Assembly (NCBI GenBank): GCA_016806645.1
Contig: JACSYO010001810.1
Span: forward strand, 3,831,001-3,895,000
Length of the DNA: 64,000 nucleotides
Direction of reading: 5' to 3'
From: Ophiodon elongatus
Lineage: Eukaryota; Chordata; Actinopteri; Perciformes; Hexagrammidae
The notes under the pieces are model-generated. The model did no database searches and was not told the DNA's origin. It saw nothing but the letters and a program-made list of their open reading frames with translations. The translations under genes and the position numbers were made by a program. Below, in pieces: positions 31,501 to 45,560 of the stretch (its first letter is position 1; each line of letters opens with the position of its first letter).

Positions 31501-34399
31501 AGCATTCACAGCCATCAGGTTACACTGAGGAGACGACTGACTGCAGACCACTTTGCTTCACAGAGAACCTGCACTTTTCAATAACATGAGAAGAAGGAAA
31601 CATTGACACAATTTTCCTAAAATTGACATAATTTACTTGTTTTTTCATGTGCTAGGTGCTAATGTAACAGGCTATATGGGAACACCAAATTCTCTTTAGT
31701 ACTAATGAAGACACCAAAACAGTCATGCTGAAATCTAATACGACTTGGGAGTACAAAAGCATTGAAATTCATCTGGATCTTGAAATGAAGACATTTAATG
31801 GGACAACAGTTGGTCCACTGTCAAATCTCAGAATCCAATTTAATGACAGTGTTTACTAAGTTTGCTGTGTAATGCAATAAAGGTTTCAGAAAAAAATACT
31901 TGAGAAATAGTTTTGCAGTTTGGGTAATAGCTTTTTAAGTGTGTTGTCCCTCTGAGCTTGGTTTATTTTCTAGGCCCTCTTCAGTTATTTGTGGGAATTA
32001 GAACAATTATTTAATTTGATATGAGAAGCTAATAAACATGAGACAAGACAGACAAAAAGAGGAAAAGAAGTAACAGGCAATCACAGGCACTGATTCAACA
32101 TTCAGTACACAGTGCAGCAATGCTCCCAAACTAATTGAAAAGTGTGTGTATTCACCAGACTTTTAGTTGAAGTCATTGCACAATATTTGATTGGTTTAAA
32201 CCAGGAGTTTGTGCTTATCCAATGTGTGTAAAAAGCTCAGTGATCTCTTTGTTGTACTCTTTATAGTTGTTTTATATGTAAATACTGTAAGCTTTGTGTT
32301 AGTGTTTTTGAATAATTACTACTTACGGTTGAATAACAATAATAGATTTTTTATTTTACTCCAAGACATGCTGCCATTTTCTCTCAATGAATGCCACTGT
32401 TTTTCATTCTCCTTACATAAATGCAAGGTTGTGCTTGAAATCCACCGTGTTTACTAGTGTTTATTAATGTACTCCTTGAAATTAGCAATGTAAACATCAT
32501 GTCTCTCTTTAAACATAATGTGATTAGCATGATTCTAGTGCAACTGTTTGGTGAATAAAGGGTGATTGGAACAGTTAAGAAGTCAAGGTTAAACTTAGTT
32601 GTTAGCGTGTGGCTTGGTTGGGGTATTAGGTTAAACTAAGTTTTTTTTTTGCCATTTGTTTTTGCGAGGATTTTAGTGGTTGAGTTGTGATCCGCACACA
32701 TGAACAGAACAAACACTATGGTTCTCTATTGCAAGGTTGTTCATTATATTCATTAGCAAAGCCTTTAGCACTTTCCCCAATCATTCAAAAGTGAATAGGA
32801 CAAAATAAAAACCACCCAATTCCCAAAACAGAAACAAAATAATATTATTACTGATTTTGTTGCAGTAGCACACCATGTTCATGTTGCTATAAAAGGTTTG
32901 TTCAATACATTAGCTGTGACAACTTTATGACCTTATGATGAAAACATTTCCCTCACCTCAAGCATTGCAGGGTCAACTTCCTGTTTAATGTTTGTCCCTC
33001 CCACCTATGTGATGTCACACTTATGAGGACATGCAATGTTGATTTTGTGGCAATAGGTTTCAACACATTTTCTTTTAATTTTCTCTCATCAGGCTCATCT
33101 GTCTTTATGTCCCATTCACCTCTTATTCACCCACGGGTGACGCAGTGCGCTGTCTGCCTCGGTTTACAGTGTCTTTGTTTACTCCCACGTCAGGGACTGT
33201 GGTTGGACTGAAATAGTTTGAGGTGTAAGTGCATAATTGTTTTCATCAGCATGAGCTCCTCAGCGATATCTACTGCTCTTAGTGGGAAACACAGGCGGCC
33301 TTCCTGATGCCTGTTCACCCACATAAGTATCATGTTATGCAAACATGTGGAAATGTGATCCCTAACTAAGAAGGGACTGTGTATGGAAGGTGAAGAAATT
33401 AACAAGGCTATAGTTCATCCTGGCTCACTGTAACGCCGTCCTTTCTTACTGAGGCACTCTAATATAGCAGAGCCATCGTTATTGCTATTATAATACCTGT
33501 GTTTTTTCTGGGGAAGAATACATGTGCTACACTTTCTCTGGCTAAATTAAGAAACAATTGAGACATTTTACAAATGCAACATTCACTTCTAACACACTAA
33601 TACACCTCATCATAATTCCTGCTCCTCTTAATCTCGATAGAATCATAATCAGCCATGTACCACACGTGTGGCTCCGTTTGAACATGACAAGACATTTTCT
33701 AAATCGGTTTGTTTGGGTCTGCACATCAGCTGTAGTTTAACATTGTGGCCACGAGATGGCGGTGTGCTTCAATTATTTATTTTAACCCTCTACTCCGAGA
33801 AGTCATGTGTTGAGGCCTTAATGTTGAATTTTTTATTTCCACTAAAAACAAGCAACGCTTTCCTGTTGCATTGTGCTCTAATCCAGCAGAGGCCCTTTAC
33901 ATTTGGTTGATCTAACTTACAGGACCCAGTACGGCCTAATTCAATTTAGTATAGTGGGTCTATGGATGTTTGCCAAGGCATCTGTTTCATTTTATAAGCC
34001 TTTCAATCGGTTGCATTACCATGTGTGGCTTGTTTAAAAACTATAACTATTACAGAGACCTCTGTAATACTATACTTTTAAGGCGGGTGTTGTAAAAGTG
34101 AGTCATAAAAGTTCAGCTTCGAAAATAATGTATAACCTAGTGGAGAAAAAATAACATGCAGGCTTAGAAGTAAAAGTCAACTAGATTCTCTGTTTCAGTA
34201 TTGTTAAAGCCTAGAATAAAAGCGCAAAAACGTGACTTACTTGTAGATACCATTTCAAACGAATGACCGAGAATCTTCACGGACAAACATACGATTAGAT
34301 CGTTTTAAAGTAATTGCAGCCTTTAAGATGCCACACATTCCCGTTTATTAATATGTTTTAATGTCACAATGAAGCCGATACCGTCTTTGGCAATAGTCA

Positions 34400-34761
34400 G
34401 CGCACATGATGATACAGCGCGATGTGCACCGGAGCCTCCAGTCGGCAGGAAGCAGCGCTCTGCAGTGGCTGAGTCCTGGTTTGTAAATCCATGATTGGAC
34501 AGACTAAGTCACGTTGTCCGTGAAGCTGTCAGTCCGATTCTGCACCATTGTTCCCTGAGCAGCCGGAAGGAGTGCTTGTTAAAGCACTGTTATATGCGAC
34601 GACTGTGCCGGTTAGTCCAGTACTACTCGGGAAAACCCGGTGCCGGTTCTTAATGATCTCACAGCGGTGGATGGAAAGTGGCTCAGGGAAACATTGTGAA
34701 GTCCATTGAGAGAGGGGCGTCATTGACTGGCTGGATACAGATGATTGGAACGAAATGAATG
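34400..34761 (+). promoter_or_regulatory. csrnp3: csrnp3 probable promoter and untranslated first exon
   Basis: This is a locally CpG-rich island in AT-rich surroundings. It holds an inverted CCAAT box (TGATTGGACAG near 34.49 kb) and ends in a strong splice donor (AATG|gtgagt at 34762). No coding frame of note crosses it. It lies on the correct strand for csrnp3, whose first coding exon starts with an acceptor and so needs an upstream non-coding exon. The link across about 16 kb is inferred. Confidence 0.45.
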
Positions 34762-37700
34762 GTGAGTATCAGCAATCGTAAGTGATAGGCCTGTATTTGA
34801 ACACATGCATTGATTAGATGGGGAAAAAGTATTTTATCTTTGTGTCCCACGTCTTTTCTCTGTTGCATAGACTAATTGGACATTTTCTGTGTTTGCCTGC
34901 TGTTTTGTGACATCAGTATGTTGGGACCCATCCCTGAATGGTCCATTTGTCAAACTCTTCTGAGCATCACATCCGATTAGTCATTCAGATTAAGGAATTA
35001 TACTAATAATTAAAGACCATGTTTTCTTTGTTCCATTCAAACCGTTGACCATTTTCATTGCTTAACACTAAAGGTTCACTGCACATAAAATAGACACAAA
35101 GCCCAAAGGTATCCTACATGTTAGAGCTACGGTGCCTTTGTGTGTAATTTTTTAGGTCGCACATGTTTGTCATATAGGCTACTATACCGGGAGCCAGCTG
35201 ACTGTATATAGCCAAGTGGCTGAGAGCCTGTCATGCAGACCGCAGGGAGGAGAGAGTCTGGTTCCCCGTAGAGCCTCCTGCAGAACAGGCAGAGGAGGCA
35301 GAGCCTGTTCCTCTCCTGCCTCCCTGGGGATGCCCCCTCCAACCCCCCCAGCTATAATAGTGGCTCACAAAGAGATTTGGATAAAGCTCTGTCAATCATC
35401 TATACATCAATGCTGACATTTCCCTGACAAAACCTGTGCACTACAACACTTACATTGCAAAAGACTGGCTTTGTGCTCATCTTGTTATGGCACCTTGTGT
35501 TAGCTGGTACAACAGACATCGTTTAAAGACTCTTTAAATCTCCTAGAACTCTAGAAATTAGAGAGTTACTATTGCAGACTAAATATTGAAATTGCTCTTC
35601 TCTATTCTCCACAGAACAGAGGCGGGTCACTGCAGTGTAATATTATTTACTTCAGGTAAGACCACCTCTATTTCTTGCAGTCTGAAATATCATACTGCCA
35701 GCCTTCACAAAACATTAACATATTTAATTCATGCCTGCGAGAGAGATGGCGTTCAAAGCTTGCACAACTGTTGATACGCTGCCACAAAAGACCCTCTTGA
35801 TAATAAGATATGATGTGATGTTGATGCAGACAACAGTGTTTCGTCAATACAGACAGCTACGTTTTTCTCACTGGATTATTCCAGAGTGAAGCCTGTGATA
35901 TCAAAATGATGAAAAGACGACATATCCTTTCAAGAGTATATGTTGTATTATATGCTTGATATTTATTTTTGATTACAGGCTTTGCCATAATTTCCAAGGC
36001 AGACTGATAGATGAGGCTTTCTTTTTACTGTGGCCTATGAAGCCATGCAGTTCTAACATGTAAGAATAATGTAATCAAAAGATGCAGATATGTAAACTGT
36101 CTGTTTTTTCTGTGTTTTTTTAATATATATATATATATGGCTTGAATATGGCAGCATCATCCTCCTTCCATGCCTTCTTTATTGTTCCTCCACCAACCTC
36201 AACAGACCATTCTTGTGTGAAAGCATGCACTCATACATGCAATCACACAACCATTGGGGGGAGAGGGGGGGCGGGGGGGGGGAGTGATGTCGTGTTTCCC
36301 TCCTCAATCCATCTGTCCCCTCAATCTATCTTAACCCAGTCCTCAGAGGAGCAGAATATAATTAGTACATGTGGCACTGAGTTTAAGGACATTGCAACAT
36401 TAAGTGGATGTATTTACTTGTGAAAAGCTGCATCATTAAGCTGGCTTATTTGAATACGTGATTCAGTCATGCTGCTGTTACATACTGTAGCACAGATGGC
36501 TAAAGCTCGATACAGTGAATTAAAGATACATTAAAGATTCACAGGAAAGGTGTTATGGTTTAACAGCGCTAAAGAGAGTCTCTCTGCAGGAGGCTGGTGT
36601 GGGTGAATTGTCTGCACACAAAGGTTCACATGCGCAGCTAAATCATTTTGTTTCCGTCTATCTGGGAACAACAAGAATTCATGTCTTCAAACAGCACCTG
36701 GGGGTTCAGGCAAATTTACCAAGTGAGGCTAAAGGTCACATTGTAAATTGATGTGGAGAAGGCGAGGTGGGTCGTGCTTTAGATTAAACAAGAAATGAAA
36801 ACAATCTTGACATCGTACCACCTCGATAAGTGAGAAGAATCTTACAAACATTATTAACTTTTTAGTAATTACCATTCTATATGTTTAAAAGTACACCACC
36901 ATAGACAGAAAAATAACTCAATATAATGCACAGAATATACAGCCCAAAAGGCTCCAACAAAATATTTGATGAATAAAATAATAAACCATAGGAATTACTA
37001 GATAAAAACAAGAAAATGACTCGCACACATTGACATTTTTGAAATACAGCTCATTCATAATTGTTATATTCCTGCATACAAAAGGCTCTATTAGTCAACT
37101 CTATTTTTGCTCCAGTTACCAAGATAAGATATAAAAGGTGTCGATATTTTCCTGAAATTAGCAGATTTTAAGATTTTATTTTCTGTAGTTTTTAATGAAA
37201 CATGACATCTTTCAAGGGATTTTTTTTCCAATTAATCAGGATAAGACGACAAGCTAACAGGCAGGTGAAGGCAGCAACGTACTGTATATTAGTAGACTAG
37301 GCAGCATTCTCAGATTTGATATGGTTATTTATCTTTTTGATCGGTTGAGATGTTCTGTGTGATACACACAATGATCTGACAAAGCAACAGCAATTCCATT
37401 CAGTCTTTTTCTCATTAATTGTCACATGTTTTATTTCTCTTGCCGAACACCAAATTAAAAAGGCAGCATCAATGAAGTATAGGATTGTAGTGTGAACTAA
37501 TATCAACCTTTTAGATTACTGAGCAGCTTTGTGCATCCCAGCAGGGTTCATGGTTCCAATTTAGATGCTTTTGATGTGACTCTTTTTTTGTCTCTGGCTC
37601 CTTCCTGGCTAAGCTCTGGGCTTTCACGGTTCAGGGCTGTGCTCTCTTGAGATGTTGCCATGACACCTATTTGGAGTCTTTTGTCTGCTGCCAGCTAATT

Positions 37701-40700
37701 AAGTGTTAAGAAAAAAAATATATTTCTCTGCCTTAATACATTTTATTTGTCAGTGCACGGTACACCTCCTCATGAACACCAGAGCCTGTGTCAGTACAGA
37801 CATGAACATCTGAAGTATTTCTGTAATATTTGTTTTATTTGCAAATATTCTACAGTCAGTAGGTTACAGACTGTATTATATTATGATGAGCCAGCTGCTT
37901 ATAGCTAACAGTATTAAAAGCGCCAACAGTGCAAACTACCACTTAGGTGCTGACAGAGCTAACAATGTTTACCTGAGGGGGAACTGGAGGGTGGGTGCTA
38001 GGCTTCTGCCGTCGGTCAGGGCGCTGTTATCAGGCCGTATGAGAGCAGTGTAGAGTGGCGACCGTGAGCTAACCAGTGGGGCATGCTCACATGCACTAAC
38101 ACGCACTAAAAGCAAGCACGGCCGGCCTGGCCTTTTCAACAAAACAAGGAGCAACTCGGATAACAACATACACAAAAGGAGAGCCACTTCATTATCTTCC
38201 CAGGTAGACAGAGACTACAGTATATCTTTACATAGCAAATTGCTGTTTGCTGCTATAGTAGTGCTCTGAATCCCGTATGTAGTACCTTTAAAGGCATTGA
38301 AAACACATCTTCTCAATCAGCTTCTTTTAAGTCATTTTCTGCCAAAGTTAGAATGGATTTTTGGTTATCACACTTGGAAGATTTCTGTATATCTATTTTT
38401 CTCTCTGTTCTTTTCATTGGTGTGTGGTTTGTATTTGGAAAATCATGATGCCATGTACTTTCATGCACCTTTCAGGATTTGAATCAGAATCTGATGACAG
38501 CTAGTGGGTTAGTTTGATTACTGTCAGTCAAATCTCATCAAATCACCCACACAATCCTAATGAAGCAGCGTTTCCGACTTCTTAATAAATAATATCTAAC
38601 CATGGCTGTTTTCTAGCTTTAAATTTGATTGATACTTGGCGGTTGACTCATTACTATTTATGTGCTTGTGTTGGCACACGTTGGCACACTTTGGCATGTC
38701 TCATAGTCCGACGATGGTCATTGTGACCAAAAGCTTCGATGGTACATTTTGCACAATGGCGATATGTGTGCAGATGTTTTCTGTTTTCTTTTCTTTTCTT
38801 TTCAGAACACATTTAATCTGTCATAGATTTATCAACGAAAAAGCCATATAGAGGAAAAGCACGGATAGTTCTCAAAACGTAATTAAAAAGAAAAAAAAGC
38901 ACCATTGCTGTAATTATAGGATCCTAACATTGTGTTTCAACATCATGACAGAGTTCTAAATTATAAGCAAAAAACTTTTTTTTTTAAAACTGGTAGTGTT
39001 AGCGTCTCATAATGTAAATTAGAATTATTGTTACAAAGGGTAATATATCTAATACATCAAATGTAATATATAAATTAACTAAATGAAAACTATGTTACAC
39101 ATTAACAATCGGAATTAAAATCCTGACCAGCAGCACATTGAATAATACATAATAAATTAGGTGTGTATCCTGGATAACAATTTTTATTGATATTTCTCAG
39201 ATATTTTTTGTGTAAATTCGTTTTTTATAACACTCTAATTCACCATACTGTAATCATATGCAGAGCTGGCCTACTTCACGAATTTTCTCAGATAACAGTG
39301 CGAATGTTTTGCATATGAAAAATGATTCAAGATCTCAACATGATACTGGCTATATATAAATGATAAGGCTTGTCTGCAGAATATGAACTCCACATCCCAA
39401 AGCTTTCCCAGTCTGTGTGAGAGATGAAAGCAGCCCTGTCTCTATGAAATGCTTTGGCAGCTCTGTTTCTGCCAGCAAAACCGGCTTTTGCGAACTTTCA
39501 GGTGGCATGGGAAAATATAGTCATAAATAAAATATAGAGCCATGAATAATTTAGGCGAGCATTGTGATTGACATGAGTGTGAGAGTACCTGATTATGCCG
39601 CCGCTCTGAGTGACTTGAATTGCTGCAAATCAAAACATTAGTCTGAATGTGGAGTTTTTTCATTCGCGCTGGTTTGCTCTGGTGTATTTTGATCACTGCT
39701 TGTAACAACAAAGACAGTTGAGATGCTGGATGGAATTTCTTCTCAAAGATTACGCTTGAATTTACGCATGTACGCATTTTCATCAAAACACTGCTAATGC
39801 TGTTTGGTGTGAAATAGGAAAGAAGAAAATATATATTCCAGGACTCAAGCCCTCAACAAGTTCTTGTCAGAATTTTCTCAATCAAATAATTTACAGCTGT
39901 TTACTGGCCACTTATAATATTGGCAGTTTTTTTATTCCAACTGTTCATGCTTTGATACGACGTTTGAATCAAACTGGTGCAGCTAGATATTTAGTAATAG
40001 GTATGGAGCCACCCTTTGCTTTGGACCCATGTGGCTAATAAGTAGCTGTGCTTCCTCTATTGTTCTATGAGGAGGAAGAACAGATCAATGATTCCCAGCA
40101 CTCGGTTGTATTGTAGCTGCGGGATGGAGGCTGTAGCAGGCATCACCAGGCTGCAGCTCCTCCGTGTGCTGAGTGTTGAGCAGTGGGCTGTACTCTCCTC
40201 CCTTCCCCTCTCTCTCTCTCGCTCCTGCTATCCCCCCTCTTCCATCCTTTCATGTGTGTGGAGCAGATCTGTCTGCAGCCTCAGGCTAGTGCAAGTTAAC
40301 AAATGTACAGAGAGCATGTGAAGTCTCATTTGCATAAATCTGTAGATGTCGCTACGTTTCTTTAAATGGATTCCTTTGTGTTTAATTGCTGAATGTTTTT
40401 TTTTTCCCTTGTGCATGTTGAATTCTTTAAAGGCTAACTGAGAATGAAGATGACTGTATTTGACAATTTGTGTTATTTATTTGCATAATTTGTCCATCTG
40501 ACCTTTATTGCAGTACAATAGAAAAAAAAGCCAGAGCAAATATTTATTGTCACTGTTACTGAACAATTGGCAGGTATTTTTCAGTGCTCTGTACCTAACA
40601 TAAGCGATGAGTTGAGTCAGTTGCAAATATGCTAAGGGTTCTGCATAGATATAAGATTTGTAGATGCTACAGCTCAATTGCAAAATTTGCACAAGGATGT

Positions 40701-41096
40701 TTTTAACATGAACTGCTGCACTATTTCAGGTTTTTATATGCAAGCTATAACCCTTTGATTTTATCCATCCTTTGCATGAATTTAGATTTGGTGCGTGGTC
40801 GCTATATGTTCTCCAGGGAAAGACTGCAAATGACTGTGTTTATTGTGGTATTCCTGAACATGATGCTAGCGCATACAGATTAAGGCAGATGCCCCCTGAC
40901 CTTTCACGAAACACTTTCTGCCTTTCATGTATGATTTAGGAATCTATCGCACCCCTTCTACAAAACAGTGTCAATGAATATATGAGCAGTGTGTTTGTGT
41001 TCTCTCTGAGCCAGGGATCCTCCACTGACATCATCTGTAGCTGTATAATCATCCAGGCCACAGCCTCTCCTCAGGGGAGTCCAGCTGAGACCTAGC

Positions 41097-41178
41097 CTCT
41101 CTCTCTTTATATCTATCTAGTTATCTCTCTCGCTCCCTGTGCATAGCTTTCTCTCTCTCTCTCTCTCGCTCTCTCTCA
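41097..41178. repeat. degenerate (CT)n microsatellite
   Basis: CT-rich runs broken by tatat and cgctccctgtgc segments. Confidence 0.85.
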
Positions 41179-41867
41179 AGGTTGCCGAGTATGGCTGTGT
41201 GTGACACCAGTGATGGATGAGTTCGAACACAACCTCAGACTGGCTGCATGGCCCAGGATCTTTTGTGGTTTCAAACATTGTCTTTGCTCTGTGATCCCAT
41301 CAGTTGGTTAAACTGGAGTGCACCCTCAGTCACTCAGACAGGGTCTACTGCAATGAAAAAAAAAGTTTCTCACATTATAAAAAAATAAGAAATAATTAAG
41401 AAAAAGATCTGCCAAGCCATCTGGGCTGAATAAATGTGTGCTTCATCACTGTGGAAACACTAGTAGTCTGCGATGCGATCAGCCATATTGAATGAAATAG
41501 CCATTTGGCAAACACAGACACACAGAAATGAAGCAAATTTGCAATCTATATCAGTCTATATCCGGACAACCCCACTCTTATTCCCCTCACACATGTAAAA
41601 TTTGGCAGTCTTACAAAGAATCTGCTTGTTCTCCTTGAGGAACTGCTTACCCTAAAAATGATATGTATATGCAAATAATTAGTGTATATGTAACTGAGTA
41701 ATTAATGATTTATGCATATTAATAATATTAATATGCATAATTTACAATTAGCAATATTTAACACCAATGCAGACGGGATGTTCGTGTAGCACAAGTAAGG
41801 TGAGAGTGTGGAGGGCTGTTCACTTTGACACAGACTTCGACCAACCAGTGTTCCTCCTAAAAACATT

Positions 41868-42420
41868 TAAAGCTGCAACAAGCAACTTTTGACCACCAGG
41901 GGACAGGAACACTCAAAGCAAACTCTGTTAATACAGCTGTTAATACCACTGGCTAATTGAATTAGTGCAGCTAATGTGGAAGCAAACACTTTGGCATCTA
42001 CATTGGTATCTAAAGTCATGTTTCTGGTTGCCTTACCAAGTCTTATATTCACTGGCCTTTTGGTCTCTATCAACTCCTTTAGCTTGCTAAATGCTTGATT
42101 TTTTTCAATAGCAGCTTGTTGGAAGTCGGTTGGCTCAGCCAGAGAAATGTCTCTACTGTCTAAGCTCTCAACTGGCTCGGCTGGAGCCCACTGAAATCTG
42201 AAATCTTTTCAAAGTATGCTCCCATTGAGCAACTTTCATGGGAATGAATGGAGTGTCATGTTGGAACGCAGTATCCAGTTTTGTTAAATACATCTATGAT
42301 CTGAGCTTATTAGCCAGAGATAGCTTCCTATAATCTTATAGGTGTTAGATCATGAGAACGGTAAGACTAAATCATACACTCTGAGTCAACTAAATTAAGG
42401 ATCTTATGAAGGCTCAAAGC
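41868..42420. repeat. possible dispersed repeat
   Basis: The start AAAGCTGCAACAAGCAACTT with GACCACCAGGGGACAGGAAC, and the later TGGGAATGAATGGAGTGTCA block, resemble fish interspersed repeats. I found no second copy in this window and no inverted ends, so the identity is open. Confidence 0.3.
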
Positions 42421-42539
42421 TGCAGTTAGTGTCAATAAATATATTCAAATGATCACCTAATGCATGTCTAACCATGACCATGATGATCCTTCCCAAACAT
42501 GAATCAAGTTGTGGTAGAAATAACCTCTACCAAATGTAC

Positions 42540-43545
42540 CTCGCTGATACAAAATACTGTAGTAGCACATAACCTTACTACTGTGGTCCCCTCTAGTCCT
42601 GGAACCACAGGTTTTACTGCAATGAGGGTATAGTGGCACTAATCAAACCCAGCTCTGCCTTCTGTGGTGTAAGCCTCTTCTTTGTCTTGTGCGATCTAAT
42701 GGAAATGTGTATCTTAGAGAGTGGCTGCTCCATGAACTTTTCTACCCAACAAAGGTCTGCCTCTGCAATGTCCTTCCATTTAATGATGTTGATGTGGAAC
42801 GATCTGTAGTTGGTCCTGATCCTGATGGTCCTTTTACTACTTTCTTTAATATCTAGGTGCCTGCTTGCCAATATGTTGATTAGAGTTTAGTGTCTGCTTT
42901 AACATGAGTCAAACATTGTAACTGTATTGACAGTCTATCAGAGCTGGTGTTTGATGATTGTGATAAGAATCCAGCAAATATTTGTGTTCTTTCACATACT
43001 AACATCTGTGGATCTATTTCCCACTGGTTGTCCATGATTTTCAGGAGGCAGCTCTGGTATGAATTTTGCAGTAGTTTTAGTTTGGCAAAAGCCTACTTGT
43101 AGTAGCTGATGTGGTTGTGTTTTACTGTGTCAGTATTCACTCTGAGGAGAGATAAACTACCGAAGTAGGCAAAGTAATCTGTGGTACATGTGGGGATGTG
43201 GCACGGTCCAGAGGAACTTTTCATCCACTTACTGTTTATGGCCAGTGCAGGTATCTTTTATGCCTTTGGAAAGGCACCGTGGGTGCACTACAGCTATTTT
43301 TATGAATGATGGCAGATGGCATTGATCTGTATGGTGCAGCTTCATATAGCTACAATATGCAGCTGATGGCAACCCGATGGAGACCCTTGACCTTGGATTT
43401 GAATCTATATAGGGAGAAAAAACCTGCCATCTGTTCTGTATGGTATTTTAATACTGTGAGATAGCTGTGTTAAGCGTTGAGATGGATAATGTCTGTGATG
43501 AAGATGATAAGCAGAGTGGGTGCAATGATTCATGCTTAGTTCATT
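42540..43545 (-). mobile_element. decayed non-LTR retrotransposon (LINE), 3' part of the reverse transcriptase ORF
   Basis: Frame-shifted fragments on the minus strand follow the order expected of a fish LINE ORF2 C-terminal region. A PYRTDGRFF word (about 43443-43417) is followed by YFGSL (about 43185-43143), then FHINIIKWKD (about 42808-42769), then PHCSKTCGSR (about 42630-42590), which resembles the terminal cysteine/histidine finger of these elements. Stops and frame changes separate them, and no catalytic YADD box can be read. The element is long dead. Family placement is uncertain. Confidence 0.5.
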
Positions 43546-44993
43546 CCAGTTTCTTCCATTAAATGTTTTAATTCATGGCCACTGCTGCTTAACAGTTGCT
43601 GATATGTTGTCGTGAAGCCAGACAATTATGAGTCAAATGTTTTGGTGAGATCACTGAAGGGTTTATGTAATGATTGATTTTACAATTCACATTTTAACTC
43701 AACACATGCAGACCTTCCAAAGGCCCAATTTCACTAATGTTGTGCAAAGGACCCTGGAAATAGCTGTTGTAGGAATATTCTTGAAAAAGCAGGCAGTTCT
43801 TGTGTCAGAGTATAGTCAAAAGGCAAGCGCTCTCTTCTTCTCCCGCTTCCACTTTGTTAATGCTCTGTAAAACAGAAATAAACAAACAGGGTAAATTAAC
43901 CTATACTTGTGTTCTTTTCAAAAAAAAATTATAGTATTTGCAGTAAGAAACAACAAACACGTCTCTATTTGCTTATCTGTGTTAAACAATATGACTCTTT
44001 TTGGCGATATCATTAAAAACATATTTCAGAATTTACCTTTCATCTATTACAGTGGGAGTTGGCCAGGGCTTTTGCATATGACCTCAATAACAGTGCATAC
44101 ACAAATGATTTATTCCAAACCTTTTCTTTGTTTGATTTTGCCTGCTGTTTTCAATCCCCTTCATTGAAATAAGAAAGCCTCTTGAAAGTCAGAGCAGATA
44201 TAGGTCGCCATCACTGGCGCAATGGTGTAACAAATGCCATCTCTCCAGCTTATGTTTTTCATTTTTAGGTAATGGGACAGTTTGTATGTGTGATGCTCGT
44301 GGATGATTCATTAAATAAATGCAGACGGAGTCGTCTTATAACACTTTACATAAAAGTGATTAGAAGAACAAATAGGCTAAAAAAAAAATTATATGTATTA
44401 TCATAGTACACTCTCCCCTTTCACAGTGAAATGTTCTGTACCAGAATACCGAAGATATGAAATGCACTTTAATCATCCAGATTGGAGTTCTGTTATGTGT
44501 ACTTCACTGTGAAATAGAATTATTAAATTATTGGAAAGTGTATATTAAACAGTCTATTCATGGGTTAATGTTGTTTTGACACAATCATTAAACCTGCTGG
44601 GTGGAAAGTGTTAATGTTGTTTAGTATGGCATTCAGAGTTAAGCCTAGACACTTAATTTAGAAGCTAAAAACCTAAAGAAAATCAGGATATATTTATATG
44701 GGTTGTATTTATTTGAATTCATATTCATAAACATATTCAAACAGTTTAAAATACAGAAAACCAGGCATTGGCTTATGGATTCACATTTATACTAAACACA
44801 TTTAATGCTGATGTCCTTCAAGTCAGGATTGAGATAGTAGCTTTGCTTTACACCTTTGCCAGGTAGTCTGGACCTAGAGCCCACAGGTCCAGCAGGCACA
44901 AATCACTGAAAGCCATCATGTTCCTTCCTATTAGTATAACTGAGTCATTGGCAATCATTGTGATTGCAGGGTATTTCAGTGGAGAGAGAGAGA

Positions 44994-45075
<82 letters not shown>
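44994..45075. repeat. (AC)n microsatellite
   Basis: About 40 uninterrupted AC dinucleotides preceded by a short GA run. Confidence 0.97.
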
Positions 45076-45078
<3 letters not shown>

Positions 45079-45510
45079 CAACTGTGACATTACCAAACTT
45101 CTTTCTGCAATATATACTGTGTTGGTCGTTTTGTAGTTTTTTGTTTGTGTCAGCATACAGAGGGGAAACAAAATAAAATATTGCATTTTTTAATTGGAGA
45201 GCTAGCTTACTGTAATATACTGAACAGGTGTTCCTTTATCATGTCTATCCCCCTGAAGGTATATACAGTAGTCCGTGTATCTTGTTGCTGCTGCTGTTGT
45301 GTTACGATGCTTCCTTGGTCTTTGGACTTTCTAATTCAGCCATCATAACCAATTGTATTCTTTGAGCGCTCAGCAGAGTCGGTCAGAGTACTCTCAGTAC
45401 ACTTCCACTGGCTTCCTGTGTGCTGTCTGCATGTTTAAAGGGAGCCATTTTAAAGGCCAAAGTCACTCTTAGAAGGGATATAAACCCTTAAATAATGTAC
45501 TATTCCCACT

Positions 45511-45560
45511 ACTACTACTACTATTACTACTACTCTTTCTACTACTACTACTACTACTAA
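45511..45560. repeat. (TAC)n trinucleotide repeat
   Basis: Two runs of CTA/TAC triplets separated by a short CTTTCT interruption. Confidence 0.9.

Larger units (their letters stand above)
14723..34399. other. intergenic region between xirp2 and csrnp3
   Basis: This AT-rich stretch has no reading frame that I can link to a protein family. It holds repeats listed separately (18.27, 18.6, 20.7, 22.95, 24.4, 24.55 and 25.03 kb). Two parts, about 29.2-29.6 and 30.0-31.05 kb, look less repetitive and more balanced in composition and could be conserved regulatory DNA. Nothing in the sequence alone proves that. Confidence 0.6.

Noticed and set aside
40060..40300. Possible alternative first exon with GC-rich and CT-rich sequence
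   Set aside because: No convincing donor or core promoter was found, and the CT runs explain most of the composition.
44964..45186. Thr-His and Val-Cys repeat proteins
   Set aside because: They are translations of the (AC)n microsatellite.
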